Assembly: GCA_031772625.1 (NCBI GenBank)
Contig: CM062815.1
Span: 915,026,979 to 915,090,978 of the forward strand
Reading direction: 5' to 3'
Source: Pinus tabuliformis
Lineage: Eukaryota > Streptophyta > Pinopsida > Pinales > Pinaceae
DNA length: 64,000 nucleotides
Shown here: in pieces, positions 34,851-47,663 of the stretch
How positions within the stretch are numbered: position 1 is the first letter of the stretch
How the letters are laid out: every line of letters starts with the position of its first letter
Translations under genes and position numbers: made by a program
The notes under the pieces: generated by a model
Databases searched by the model: none
Seen by the model: the letters and a program-made list of their open reading frames with translations, nothing else
What the model was told of the DNA's origin: nothing

Positions 34851-37800
34851 TGTTAGGTTCCTATACCAATAGGAGTCATAATTTTGAATGACTAAGGTTA
34901 ATCCTTGTAATATTGTACATAACTTTTCTTTTTGCAAATGTTTTCCATATTAAAAATAAAAAAATGTAAAGAGGGTATCTCCTAAAAGAAAAATCAAAGG
35001 ACAAAAATAATAAGAGAACGTCAAAAAACAAAAATATATGAACACCAAAAATAAAAGAGGCCATGAAAGTATGCAAGTCAAAATGCCACTCCTATTTACT
35101 TTTATGCATGATAATGATTGTGTGCAGTTTGTTATTCATGCCACAATCCATGGTAATCAAACAGTTTAATCTTGGTTATTCCATGCTTTGGATTTCATGT
35201 TTATAGCTAGAGAATAAAATCTTACCAAACAGTGTAATATTGGCAGATAATTAGATAGGTAGAGTAAATAAAAAGAGCTCAACTGTTTAATCTGAGCCCT
35301 TAGAAGATGTAAGATTAGATTTAGATAGTTTTCTATGTAAAGAAAAGAAAAATATTGATAATGGTTTGCTAGCCTAAATGCATCCTAATAAAGTGAACAA
35401 AAAATGGTAGGATGAGTAAGTGGCTAAGTAGTAGAAAGGTTGCATAAATATCATGTGATTACATAAAATCACTTATGTCATTGTTTTAAATAAATCTTTC
35501 CAATATGCATAAGGAGTAAACAAAGCAAGGACAATGGTTCCCAATATGGTTTATTTAACATCCCTTCATTCATTTCACCCCTTCAGTTCACTAATTTCCC
35601 ATAAATAAGTTCTAGTAATTAAATCCTATAAGTCAAAAGGGCTCAGAGCATTTCTCTGACTTTTGGAGGGACCGAACCCTCGGCTTAATGACTTAGGGGA
35701 ACAAGTATTAGAACCCCCTTCATCAAAACACATTCCCCCTTCATAAAATTCCATTTTCCCTCATTAACCTAAGAAAATCCCTTTTTCCCGAGGTTTAAAC
35801 ACCATTTACCTAGGAGAATTGACTCACCCCCCATGTAAATCCTATTTCACCAAAAGACCCGCCAAAGGCCTTTGTCCTAAGTATAAATCAAAACGTGCAA
35901 TCGCATACACTTTATCATTTTTACTTAAGAAAAACCCATCTCTGCTAATTTCCTATTAATTAACTAACTCTATTATATAAATCCATTATAACCCTTTTCC
36001 TGTAAATAATTAAAACCCTATATAGAATATCCCAACCCCTTAGTTTTAATAAAAAACTAATATAAACTACCCCTTATCCTGATATAATTTCACTTAATTT
36101 ACCTAACCCCCGTAAAATTTAAGTTAATCCCGTGTCGACCTCACCTAACTCCCTAATCCCTCATTAAATCTCTACCCGATCACTTAACCTTGGATTAGAC
36201 CCTAAACTAATCTTGAACCACCATAATTAAATCCCTCGGCCCCCCATCAACCCCCGTCATTTTCCCCCGTGTAGCTTCGCCTCCCGACTACCATTGATCA
36301 TCCCTCCCCCACATCCAACGACACACAACCATATCGGCAGTGTCCGATGGCTAAACAGTAACCGCCTGATAAAGTGGTTTTCTTCCCGGCCCTCGATGCT
36401 ACGTGTTAGATGTATGGCATCAGGTGACCCCTCCCAAAAACTACCTACACCTCAAAAGTGGTGTGATGGCCCTCCAAAACCACTTCCCCACCATTCCGAT
36501 AAACCGCCCATCCTCTATTAATATGAAACGTTGCGCCATTTTCAAAAGATTTCCCATTAAATTTTTAAACGCCAAAAGCCCATGTTTTCTCGCTTTTCAC
36601 TAGTATTACAGTGTAAACCCTTGAAACCCTCCTGTGCCACCCTACTCTTCTGTGATGCTATTTTTACCTCCGTTCATGCCTAAAGCACTACCCTGAGACC
36701 TTTCTCAAGCATCCCATTGCAAATAAAGCCATCAAGCGCCCTTCATGCAGACCATTTTTTCTTAAATATTATTGATTTTTTCAGGTTATCTGACTAAGAT
36801 CAGAGCTTGGATAAACAGTTCTGATACTAGTCAAAAGAACCTGTTTACTCCAAGACTCGGACCAGAAACCTGTTAAAAGACCAAATTTAGAAGAGGAAGA
36901 CCAGTTACACAAGGAACGAAGATGAAGACTAATACACACAGAGCCGAGAAGAGAACAGTTATACAGAGTAGTGATAGTTCAGAACAGAGTAACCATACTA
37001 GGGATGCAGATGAACAAAACATACAAAAAGTTGATCAATATCCATTACCATATGCTGATACATATAAAAAAATTATATGATTTACTGTTGAAATACACAG
37101 TAAAAAGTTAAAATGTATAGTAAAAGTAAAAATACAGTAAAGGATATTGACATGCCATCAAAGTATAAGTGTATCCGATGAAAGAGTATCAGTAAAAGTG
37201 TATCAGATTGAAAGATAAAAGTGGAAAAAGATGAAATCAAAACAGAAGTGGTACATTTTCCAAAAATTTCCTATTTAAGCCATAGTGGTTTAGAAAGTAT
37301 TGTGGCCAATCCAAGATGTATTTTGAGAAACTAGAGGAGGTGTTTGTTCCTAAAAGGCCAATATACAAAAACCTATCATACTTTATACACAAGTATTACA
37401 AAAAGTGAGATAAATGCATATCTTCACAGCCTATTTTTCGGATTGTGTAAAGTCATGTTTTTGACATCGTTTTGTAGAAAATATGGTGAACTGATGGAGC
37501 TAAATTTTGGGAAACTGAAAGAGGTTTATCTCAATAACATACTTATCTACAATAAACTCTTTCCCTTTTTACATATCTATCTCAGATTGAGATATACAAA
37601 GGTATAACTGGACCCTAATTTTGCAGAATTCCTGGGGAAAAATGCACAAAGGAAGGAGGCAGTTAGTGACTTGGAAGCCTCATGATCACTTAAGAGTTGC
37701 TATAAAATTCGAATTTATCTTATTTTTCACCATAAATACATAAATATAGTGCCAAATAGATTCATTAGTTTTGAGTGTCCTTTATTTAAGTTTTATTAAT

Positions 37801-38716
37801 GTAAAACAGTTTGAGATATTTGTAAAACCAATCTTGATATTTTTTCAAGATATTTCAGTTTAGAATTTGTATAAATACTTCTTCATTTGAAGTATTTTGT
37901 GTGGATTCCAAGACATTTCTATAGACTTTTTCTCTCAAATCAGAAATTCTATTGTATCAATGACTGGATTGCCTTGCTGGATCAAGGAATAAAGACTAGA
38001 TATTTTACAAGATTCTTGTGTAAAGCAAAATATAAATAAGTATTCTCTCATGTTCAATGTTGTTTTCCTTATGTTTTTTACATAATATTTTATGTATCTC
38101 TAAAATCTAAATGTTATAACATGGAATGATATTTCATAAATTGCTTAAATGCACTCTGTCTTCACTGTTATGCATTATTGTATGTTTTCTTCACAAATCT
38201 AAGTAAAGGAATTCTGGATTGCTCCTTCGTTTAGGTAACCTCCAGTGATCTATAACAAAGGATTCTTAACTGCCCTTTGTTCATTATTATCCTTTATTCT
38301 TCGTTCTGATCTCGGTCTAAGGATTCTTAAGTTCCCTTTCACCTTGGTTAGAATTACTTCACCCATTAGGGATAAAGGTTTGCATTTTGCTCTACTAGCC
38401 TGCCCTGTGAACATTCCCTTTACTGATCTGATCTAGTTATGCTATCCATTTGTTGACTCCATAGCCCAATGGCTTGAAGACCTAGCTCTATCCATCTACT
38501 CCAAGAATTCCACCACCCAACCTTCAATTCAAAACCAAAACCCCAACGAACACTAAGAACTAGCCTAAAATCCCATAAAAACAAAGCTAAATTATATAGA
38601 GAGAGCCCTCTCTGAGTCATAGGTTGGCTAGAGCCTATACTTAAAAGATTGGTTTGTGGTTACCTCGGTTTCTTCCTTCTTCTGATAACTTCTAAGGAAA
38701 ATTCTGAGTGATGACA
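34851..38716 (+). repeat. 5' LTR of element F
   Basis: From TGTTAGGTTCC to GTGATGACA, 3866 bp, unusually long. It is collinear with the split 3' LTR. The CCC-rich block 35700-36700 and the AT-rich block 36840-38100 are both shared with the partner. The region homologous to a 164-codon ORF in the partner LTR (53275-53769) is broken here by stops and a frame shift. Confidence 0.92.
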
Positions 38717-38738
38717 TAGTGTCGACCATACTGGGGAA
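38717..38738 (+). other. degenerate primer-binding site of element F
   Basis: The sequence TGTCGACCATACTGGGGA follows the LTR end. It aligns with TGGCGACTCCGCTGGGGA of element G with five changes and has the same position. Confidence 0.55.
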
Positions 38739-39191
38739 ACTAACATTTTCTTCAGAAATATTTTACAGGTCCAGATCTGATCTATGATGGTAGACAGTGA
38801 TTAAACACACAAAGGTTAAAATCATCCACCTAGCGACTTCAAAATCAATTTCATAACCAAGAATCCACTAGAGGAATGAACCTGAAAGAACAATATGAAA
38901 AGATCAGGCTTTTAACTTGGATTGTTATACAAGACATTATTTTCTTTCTCAACAAGGAATTTTTTCAATGTATATTGTATTTTAGAGAAGATCTTAGATT
39001 AGTTTTTAATTATTTTCCTTTGAAAATTGTAAATATAAAATCTCCTTACACATTTGAACATCATTCTTCTGACTCTTATGATGATCATTTTCCAATCAAG
39101 AAGCCTCAAATAATCAAGACTCCACTGGTAAAAGAATCCAAAGTTGTTGAGAACCTATGGTGACTCCATTTTGGCATTGAGTGTTTTCAAG

Positions 39192-40500
39192 ATGGATTCA
39201 AGAATACAACGCAGGTATGCTCCTTTGGACAGGTCAAAGGTTCCAGGTTTTCCAAATCCTATGCCCAACGTTGATTGGTTAAAGAATCTTCCATTGTTTA
39301 AAGATGAAACATGAGATGATGCTGCTTTACATTTATTAAGGTTTCATATGCACATCCGAAAATTTAAAGTCAAATTCCATGAAGATTGTCTTATGAAAAT
39401 ATTTATGGCAACTTTAGAGGAAAAGGCTAGATCTTGGTATGAAAATTTACCAGCCTCTAGCATATGTTCTTTAAAGCATTTTCATATTGTATTTCATGAC
39501 AAATACAAGGAAAGTTATTCATCTCTGTTGCTAATTCAAAACTGTTGTGACAATTTTGAAAGTTTTATTCAATATTTGGAAGATTACTATGATGATGATC
39601 AGTTCATGGATGATGAAATATTAGAGGCTTTAGAAGAAAAGTCTTTTCAAAATGTAGAAGCCTTGCTTGAATTATCTTCTCCTCAGGAAGAAAAAGATGA
39701 TGTATGTTGTTTAGAGGTCCATGAAGTTTCCCCACAGGAAATAATTCTTGCAGCACAACAAACTGATCAACGTAAAGAACAAATTTATCTCCCTGAACTT
39801 GCTCAAGTAGAGGGGAGTAGTGAAAATCAACAACAGTCCGGTGATTTGGAGATAGAGGTGGTAGAGCTTAAAAGTATTGATCCACAAGAGCATCTTCAAC
39901 AAGTAGTGGTTTCTTCAGAAATTAAAGACCAATCAAATTTATTTGATGAAAACCATCTCTCAAATTTTCTCTCCTTGGATGTAAATAAAATAAGACAACA
40001 TACTTTGATAGATCATGTTCTTTCATCTGAAATTAATGAGAGTTTGCAACTCCCTTGATTATATATGATAAAGATAATGATAAGAAATTCCATGTTGTAT
40101 ATGATATGGTTGTTATATTTGATGAAGATCAAGAGCATTCAGAGCACTTGGTTACAGTGGACAACAAGGAGGAGAAACAATTGGCTTCCTTTCTATTTCA
40201 AGAGAATCACTTAAATCAAGCAACAGTTTGGAATGAGGTTTGTTTTCCTGTTACAAATCATCCAGAAGATCTTATATGGAAGGATTACCATTATCCTTTG
40301 GTCAATATATTGCAGTCATCAGTAGAAGAATAGTTTGCCAAGTTCATCAATAGAGCTATTAAATCTAGTGGAAAAGTTAAAATGCCATTTTCTGAATTTA
40401 CTTTTCTACCTAGAAAAGTAGAATGCAAACTTCTGTTAAGTATCCATTTACTTGACTGGTTGCATTGGAAATTTGTTATTACTTGATATGGAAGTATTTT
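39192..40500 (+). pseudogene. gag-like ORF of element F
   Basis: The ATG at 39192 opens MDSRIQRRYAPLDRSKVPGF. One in-frame TGA (about 39313) interrupts it, and the frame then stays open to 40058 (HIRKFKVKFHEDCLMKIFMA, LEEKARSWYENLP). This is the capsid-type domain; the minus-strand gag of element E at 58313 aligns with it through the same motifs. The C-terminal half is acidic and Gln-rich without a zinc knuckle. A second open frame (40055-40333, VVYDMVVIFDEDQEHSEHLV) overlaps the end and seems to continue the protein after a frameshift. No protease or RT follows. It would package RNA using pol from elsewhere. Confidence 0.75.
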
Positions 40501-42696
40501 TATCAGACTAGAGTAGGTAGACGAGTGAAAATAAGCTCAATACTCTGAGCATGTGTTAGATTTTAGTTTGCAGAAAAGGCTATGATTTCAGTTCAAGATT
40601 TTCAGTCACAAAGATTATACAATAAGGCAGAAATCACAGAAGAACAATTTACAATGTAACTTCAGTCACAATTCAAAGGCTACTGATCTTAAAGTTCTTG
40701 ACATTTCACCAAGAAATGCCATCCCCAAGTGGAGCCACTGTAAGGTTCCTATACCAATAAGAGTCATAATTTTGAATGACTAAGGTTAAGCCTTGTAATA
40801 TTGTACATAAATTTGCATTTTGCAAATGTTTTCCACATTAAAAATAAAAAAATGTAAAGAGGGTATGTCCTAAAAGAAAAATCAAAGGACAAAAAGAATA
40901 AGAGAAGGTCAAAAAATGAAAATATATGAACCCCAAAAACAAAAGAGACCATGAAAGTGTGCAAGTCAAAATGCCACTCCTATTTACTTTTATGCATGAT
41001 AATGATTGTGTGCAGCTTGTTATTCATGCCACAATCCATGGTAATCAAACAATTTAATCTTGGTTATTCCATGCTTTGAATTACATGTTTATAGCTAGAG
41101 AATAAAATCTTACCAAATATTGTAATCCTGGCAGATAATTAGATAGGTAGAGTAAATAAAAGGAGATCAACTGTTTAATCTGAGCCCTTGGAAGATATAA
41201 GATTAGATTTAGATAGTTTTCTATGTAAAGAAAATAAAAATATTGATAAGGGTTTGCTAGCCTAAATGCACCCTAATAAAGTGAAGAAAAAATGGTAGGA
41301 TGAGTAAGTGGGTAAGTAGTAGAAAGGTTGCATAAATATCATGTGATTACATAAAAGCACTTATGTCATTGTTTTAAATAAATCTTTCCAATATGCATAA
41401 GCAGTGAACAAAGCAAAGATAATGGTTCACAATATGGTTTCTCTAACATCCCCTCATTCATTTCACCCATTCACTTCACTAATTTCCCATAAATAAGTTC
41501 TAGTACTTAAATCCTATAAGTCAAAAGGGATCAGAGAATTTCTTTGACTATTTGAGGGAGCAAACCTTCAACTTAATGACTTAGGGGAACAAGTATTAGA
41601 ACTCCCTTCATAAAAATACATTCCCCCTTCACAAAAATCCATTTTCCCTCATTAACCTAAGAAAATCCCTTTTTCCTAAGGTTTAAACACCATTTATCGA
41701 GGAGAATTGACTCACCCCCATGTAAATCCTATTTCACCAAAAAACCCGCCAAAGGCCTTTGTCCTAAGTATAAATCAAAATGCGGAATTGCATACACTTT
41801 ACCCTTTTTACTTAAGAAAAAACCATCTCCGCTCATTTCATATTAATTAACTAACTCTATTATATAAATCCATTATAACCCTTTTCTCATAAATAATTAA
41901 AACCCTATATAGAATATCCCAACCCCTTAGTTTTAATAAAAACTAATATAAACTACCCCTTATCCCAATATAATTTCACTTAATTTACCTAACCCCGGTA
42001 AAATTTAAGTTAATCCTGTGTCGGCCTCACCCGACTCCCTAATCCCTCATTAAAGCTTGGCCCGATCACTTAACCCTGGATTAGTCCCTAAACTAATCCT
42101 GAACCACCATAATTAAATCCCTGGGCCCCCCATCAACCCCCATCATTTTCCCCCGCGTAGCTTCGCCTCCTGACTACCATTGATCATCCCTCCCCCACAT
42201 CCAACGGTGCACAACCATATCGGTCGCGCCCGATGGCTGAACAATAACCACCCGATAAAGTGGTTTTCCTCCCGGCCCTTGATGCTACGTGTCAGATGAT
42301 GTATGGCATCAGGTGACCCCTCCCGAAAACTGCCCGCACCACAAAAGTGGTGTGATGGCCCTCCAAAACCACCTCCCCGCCATTCTGATAAACCGCCCAT
42401 CCTCCGTTAATATGAAACTTCACGCCATTTTCAAAAGATCACCCGTTAAAGTTTTAAACGCCAAAAGCCCATGTTTTCTCGATTTTTTCCAATATTACAG
42501 TGTAAACACTCGAAACCCTCCGATGCTATTTTTACCTCTGTTCATGCCTAAAGCATTGCCCCGAGACCTTTCTCAGGCATCCCATTGCAAATAAAGCCAT
42601 CAAACACCCTTCATGCAGACCGTGTTTTCTTAAATATTATTGCTTTTTTCAAGTTATCCAACTAATATCATAGCTTGGATAAACAATTATGATACT

Positions 42697-43853
42697 TGTT
42701 ACACAGTAATTTGTCACTGCCTTCCTGTCAGTCATCCTGCTGTGCCCAGAATTCACAATCACTAAGTGCTTGCTCCCTGCACTGGCTTAAAACCCATTTT
42801 TCCAAAGTTTTGTTCATCAGCGCGTCTGTTCCTAAAATAACCGCGATGACAGGCGCCTTCTAGTGTATGCTGTGCGCTGCCAGCGCGGAAGAACATCACT
42901 TTTCCGCGATGGTCCACAACGCGCCTTTTCCGTGTGCTTCCGCGCTGACATGACTGTCCCAGTTATTGAGATGTGCCGACAGCGCGACAGTCTCCTTATA
43001 ATCCGCGCTGATCCAGTTTGGGCGAATTTGTTCAAACAACCTGCCTTCCAGATCACTCCAGGCTTGGTTGTTAGCTTTGTGAATGTCGACTCCCTTCTAT
43101 GGCATGTCTGTTCGACCCTTTCCAACAACTTCCCTTGAAGATAAGCTCATCCTTCCACCTTTTTAGGAGACTCCTTCTCCTATATAAACTCTCACCATTA
43201 CCATGAGCAGCTAGTTGGACATAGTTGGACATAGTTAGACATAGCTTGGAATAGCTTGGATTGTACAGAGCTTGTAGTGCTCAGATTGCTGCTATAGGTT
43301 TGGTGTGCTAGGTGTGGAAGTGATTGATTGCTTAGGGAAGGTTGTTTTATGCTACTTGGGTGAGAGAGAGAGTTGTTTGTCTTGGGAGAATCATCCTCAA
43401 AGGTGAATGCTTGAGATACATGCTGACTGGACCCTCCTGAGAAGGTTACCGACGTCAGAACATTTGGTTGTACTCTTCTCTATTCTGATTAATAATAAAT
43501 GACTGTTATTATTGTTCCATTCTCATTTGTCTATGCAATGGTTAAATGTGAATTACGTCTTTTCTGACTGATGTATGGTTGCTTTTACTAGATTTCACGC
43601 TTGCGTTTGTTTCCTCTTTGCGTGTGTAGGTATCTATTCGCGGAGATCGCGGAGGATTGTGACCAGCTGAAGCGAAGGAGCGAAGGCAACATTCCTTCGT
43701 CAAACGACAACGCAGGAATCCAAGTAGGTGCTCTTTACCTCTTGTTTAATTGTAATCAGGAACATGCGTAGCAGCATTGTGTGATTGTTGCTAGACCCCT
43801 GCTGGGCTAGTAGGGATCGCCTCTATCTGTAGAGGGGATTTACCTCTCCAACA
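42697..43853 (+). repeat. 5' LTR of element G
   Basis: 1157 bp. A TATA box (CCTATATAAACTC) lies at about 43179-43191, which puts the U3 length near 480 bp. U3 has several GCGC-rich words (42880-43013). A short tandem repeat of AGTTGGACAT/AGTTAGACAT at 43211-43244 has one unit more than in the partner LTR. Confidence 0.95.
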
Positions 43854-43856
43854 ATT

Positions 43857-43876
43857 TGGCGACTCCGCTGGGGATC
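43857..43876 (+). other. primer-binding site of element G
   Basis: TGGCGACTCCGCTGGGGATC starts 3 bases after the LTR end. The word is shared with element I on the other strand (13511-13530). The tRNA it pairs with was not identified. Confidence 0.85.
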
Positions 43877-45899
43877 AACCTTTTTGTCTCTTGAGTCCAC
43901 TTTTGTGTTTGGCTTTGATTGATCTCTTTTCGAGTTTTTGGGATCGTCTCTTTTGCTTATGAACTTTCTGGGTGTTTCTGGGAAGCACCTTTATTGTTAA
44001 AAGACTCTTGCCTTTGGTTTGGGAAGTTTTTATTTTGGCCTTCCTTGTTTTTTGCCCTCAGCGCTTTTTAATTCCGAACAGTCGCGCTGACATCGCGACC
44101 CTGTTCTTTGGTTTTCTCTTCATCGCGCCTGTACGTCTAACAGTCGCGCTGACCTCGTTTTCAAGGGCAGCGCGCTTTATTCGTGTCCTTCCGCGCTGGC
44201 ATCGCGCCCCCGCTTCTTTGTGGTTTTTGTCATCGCGTCTGTGTGTTTTATTTCCGCGCTGACCTCGTTTTTCTGAGACAGCGCGCTTTATCCCTGTTCT
44301 TCCGCGCTGACGTCACAAAGTTGCTACAGGCCTCCCCCTGTCAGCGCCGAGTTGCTGAAGGCTACCCGCGCTGAGCCTGTAAAATTCATTTTTGACCAAA
44401 TTGGCCTCCTGAACCTCTTGCTGAGACTTTCCCTTCTTCTCTCCACCTGTCTGGTGACTTGTTTTTCACTGTCTGAACTCTGAACTGCTTGATTGCGGAG
44501 CTTGGCTTCATAGGGTTTCGTTTTTGCTCGGTTCTTGAGTTTGCAAATACCTTCCCTTTTTTGCTTTCGCTGCTTGGTTCGTGTTTCCATCCTTACTTTT
44601 GCAATTGCTAGATTGTGTTGAGTCTCTAATTGACTGGTCGTGACTCTCGTCCGTCGGGTGTTCGCTTTTCTCTATTGATTTCGCACTCTAGCCCTAGGAC
44701 ATCTAGAGGCCGTGTGTGTGTCAAGCCTACCGTAGGATTTCTGTTTGCTTGCTTGACCAGCTGGTTTTAGACTTGTTTTCGCATTTGTTCAGTGATTGTT
44801 GGAGTGTTTTGGATTGTGTTTCCAAGTGGTTTCTTTTCGCTTCCTCCTTGCTTGCAATCCTTGCTTGTCTTGCAGAGCTTAGATCACATAGCTCGTGCAT
44901 TACTTTGTTTTCCTTTGATTTGGAAACTTTGGCTGAGTGTTTCGGGAACTTTGTGTGCTCTCATTAAGTAGTTTACTTGGTGTTCCGGTTCCTCCAAATT
45001 CCTTTAGGTGCTTCATGTCATTGAAAAGAAATCAAACTAGTAGCTTTGCTTTAAAAATTGAAGAGGAAAAGAACATTTCGTTGATTTGCATCTTCAAAAG
45101 AAAAGTTTCCTTTCCTCACTTTAGTTGCATTTAGCTGCTTGTTTGTTTGTATTTGTTTGGTTTGATTTAAAATTCTTTGCCCTCTCGTAGCTAGAATTCA
45201 TCGAACAAAGCGAAATTCTTTGGCATATAGATTGCATCTAAGTAATTGTGAGCGAACATACGATAGAGCTTGAAATCGAAACTTAATCTCAAGATCAACT
45301 GTAAAATGAACCAAATGAATCTAAAAACGCGTTGGAACTAAACGCAAATATCTAGAGGTCTAGGTTAGAGACGTGTTCCGGCGTCTTTAAACATAGTCAC
45401 TGTTGTTTCACATTAGGTTGGGTGATTCCTCCTTCTATGACTCGATAGTGGTCTAACACGGACTGCGCTCCCACGTACCGTCGCGTATATAGGGAGACCC
45501 CACTAGGCTTTTATCCTTTATCCATAGGAAGCCGAGTCGGCCGCCCTACGATTCGCAATGCAGTGAACACAGCATTCACGAAGATTGACCACCCGTACCC
45601 TAAAAAGTATTCTGTGGTTTTGCGAAAAGTTTGGCACACCCTCTACCTAGAGTTCCAGAGCAGTCGCTTTTGATCCTTTTCAGACTCCCTAAACGAAAAG
45701 GTGCCTGTGAGCGTCTTGTCACTTCGTGCTCATTAAACATTCGAAGGAGACTGGAGTCATCTTTTCGTCCCTTTCTCGACTCCTGAAACATGAAAAGGTC
45801 AATTTTGGTTCTTGCGTCTTAAAATTAATTTGGCCACGATAACATCACCTGGTTAGATCTTGTGTGCGTTAGCTTGAGTAGGTTTCGTTTTCGTTTGCT
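43877..45899 (+). other. long leader of element G
   Basis: About 2 kb between the primer-binding site and the ORF, with no conserved protein motif. Open stretches such as 43972-44262 and 44716-44967 lack any family signature. It contains the GC-rich repeat cluster at 44081-44376. In Tat/Ogre elements an extra ORF can lie here; none is evident. Confidence 0.6.
44081..44376 (+). repeat. GC-rich repeat cluster with the core word CGCGCTGAC
   Basis: Variants of (T/G)(C/T)CGCGCTGAC(C/A)TCG occur at 44081, 44143, 44189, 44252, 44300 and 44366. Between them, an approximately 110-bp unit starting CGCGCTGACCTCGTTTT and containing CAGCGCGCTTTAT is present twice (from about 44145 and 44255). The same core word appears in both LTRs and in the antisense intron. 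Confidence 0.8.
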
Positions 45900-47663
45900 A
45901 TGGCAACTTTTCCAGGATTCACCAACCCAGGGTCCCCCTCTGAAGGGAATCCAGGACAATTCCCTCCTCTTGGGAATGTTGGTGCCCCGTATATGGCGAC
46001 GTTGTCCCTACCTGGGTTAACTGTCGGGTTGCATGTGTGGTTGTTTTCAACCTCCTTGGTCTCTACCGTATCGGCTGTTAGTCCATCAGTCCCTCCACCT
46101 GAACAACGTCATGTTGATCCTAAGGTGGATCTCTCCCCTTCGACGCCTACTTCTACGTCGTCCTCTTGTACTTCGCCTGGTGAAAGCCTCGATTCGCATA
46201 ACCAGGTGGCTAAGAAGAAGAAGAGGAAGACCAAGAAGAAGAAGTCCCCTAAGGGAGAGCCTACACACACAGTCCCCCTCTCAAGTCCAGCTATCCCCTC
46301 CAGTACACCTGAAGTCGGGTCACCTTCTGCTCCTCCGCGGAAGGTCAAGTTTCCTTGTCGTTTATGCAAGGAGGACCATCTCCTTCGCGATTGCCTTGGC
46401 ATTCCCAGGGTATTAGAAGTTTGGTCTCACGATCCGGCCCGCCCCCCATCGTCCACTAATGATCATGGCGATGCCCCCTCATTAGTTGGGAATGGAAAGG
46501 AGAAAGGAAAGCTTCGAATCCCCTGCCGACTTTGTGAAGGCAAACATCCCCTTCACCTTTGTCCCCTCATGGATAAAGCCTCTGCTGTGTTGGAAAGTCT
46601 TGCTGCTCCTCCGAATCCATTTCCCGCTGGTTATCAACGCCTTTCTACAACTGTAGATCGCGCCCCTGTTGACAAAGAGATTGCCTCGGATTCCTCTCTT
46701 GTCCAGGCCCCTCTTCTCGAACCTGGCTGTCCCCGGCCTGTTCTAGACCCGCCGTTGGTCGGAAAGGGTTTTGATTCGAGTTCACCTCCTCTCAACCACT
46801 CTGTCTCAGAAGAGCAAAATTCTCATGTTCTTCTCGTCTCCTCAGATTCTCCTGAGCTTGATAAAGGTTCTCCTGAAACCTCTCCGGAGAATTTAGATTC
46901 GGTTCTTTCCGAGCAGGGGGGCAACCATATGGTTTCCCCACCAAGTAGTTCGGTCATCTCCTTTGATTGGAGTCGTTTGACTGCCCCTTCCCTTCCGTCC
47001 CATGTGCCTTTCTGGGTTACCGCCTATGCTTGCAATAAGGCGCTGCCTGACACTGTGTTAGACGAAGGAGCATCGGTTAGTCTCATGCCCGTTACTACTT
47101 GGCGAGCTTTGGGTTCCCCATCGCTCGTACCTGTTGCGCCGCATCTCACCACATTTGATGGAGGAACGAGTCAGCCATTAGGGATCCTCCTGAAGTTTCC
47201 TATTACTTTGGGGGGCAAGACTGTCTATATAGACGTCTCAGTTACCCAAGGTTCTCTAGACTTCAGTCTTCTCCTTGGTCGTGATTATGTGTATGCCATG
47301 GGAGCCCTTGTTTCTTCACTTTTCCGTGTGGTCTTCTTTCCACACGACGGAAGAATCGTGACATTCGATCAATTATCGTTCGTTCGTCCACAAGCCCCTC
47401 CCGCGCATTCGTCTTTCCCTCCTGGCTTTCATCCACAAGTTGCATCTGCCTCGCCGCAAATCAACTACGTGGCCACCCACCCCGTGCCCGTACCCAGTGA
47501 TGACACCATCGTGCATAGTGTCCTGGGGGCATTAAGTCCTGATTTCCAAGATGTTGGCCTCCCCTCCGGAGCCACTTTCTTGGGGCCTCCACTTCTCGTT
47601 CATTATGATGAAGTCTGTATGGAGCACAGTTCCTTGTCTTGTGTCAAGCTCGTTAAAAAATAA
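45900..47663 (+). CDS. Gag-PR-like protein with two zinc knuckles and a D-E-G protease motif
   Basis: An intact 587-codon ORF in element G. Residues 1-100 are Pro/Ser/Gly-rich. A Lys-rich stretch (KKKKRKTKKKK) lies near 104-115 and could act in RNA binding or nuclear entry. Two CCHC knuckles follow: CRLCKEDHLLRDC near 151 and CRLCEGKHPLHLC near 207, each C-x2-C-x4-H-x4-C. A Ser-rich linker leads to a retropepsin-like domain at about 375-500, with DTVLDEGASVSLMP near 384 and FSLLLGRDYVYAM near 453. The usual D-S/T-G is D-E-G. No capsid domain is recognisable and no RT follows the stop at 47663. The ATG was chosen as the first of the frame; TGCT precedes it. It may be a shortened Gag-Pro that works with pol supplied in trans (inference). 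Confidence 0.8.
   Translation: MATFPGFTNPGSPSEGNPGQFPPLGNVGAPYMATLSLPGLTVGLHVWLFSTSLVSTVSAVSPSVPPPEQRHVDPKVDLSPSTPTSTSSSCTSPGESLDSHNQVAKKKKRKTKKKKSPKGEPTHTVPLSSPAIPSSTPEVGSPSAPPRKVKFPCRLCKEDHLLRDCLGIPRVLEVWSHDPARPPSSTNDHGDAPSLVGNGKEKGKLRIPCRLCEGKHPLHLCPLMDKASAVLESLAAPPNPFPAGYQRLSTTVDRAPVDKEIASDSSLVQAPLLEPGCPRPVLDPPLVGKGFDSSSPPLNHSVSEEQNSHVLLVSSDSPELDKGSPETSPENLDSVLSEQGGNHMVSPPSSSVISFDWSRLTAPSLPSHVPFWVTAYACNKALPDTVLDEGASVSLMPVTTWRALGSPSLVPVAPHLTTFDGGTSQPLGILLKFPITLGGKTVYIDVSVTQGSLDFSLLLGRDYVYAMGALVSSLFRVVFFPHDGRIVTFDQLSFVRPQAPPAHSSFPPGFHPQVASASPQINYVATHPVPVPSDDTIVHSVLGALSPDFQDVGLPSGATFLGPPLLVHYDEVCMEHSSLSCVKLVKK

Noticed and set aside
34876-35076. Phe/Leu-rich ORF on the minus strand, repeated at 40764-40964
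   Set aside because: Located in the AT-rich start of the F LTR and duplicated with it; reads like a chance hydrophobic frame.
42863-43138. 91-codon ORF repeated at 51969-52193
   Set aside because: It lies in the LTR of G and is present twice because the LTR is. The second copy is cut by a frame change (GTGAATGTCG/GTGAAATAACG), and there is no domain.
42881-44315. E2F-type binding sites in the TTCCGCGC words
   Set aside because: The words do not fit the TTTSSCGC consensus exactly; the resemblance is only partial.
44716-44967. Possible extra ORF1 in the leader of G
   Set aside because: Hydrophobic, Cys/Ser-rich translation without any recognisable domain; probably chance in the leader.
46033-46416. 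Arg/Leu-rich open frames overlapping 45900-47663 on both strands
   Set aside because: Shadow frames of the Gag-PR ORF; no motifs, and biased composition follows from the Lys/Ser/Pro codons of the real frame.
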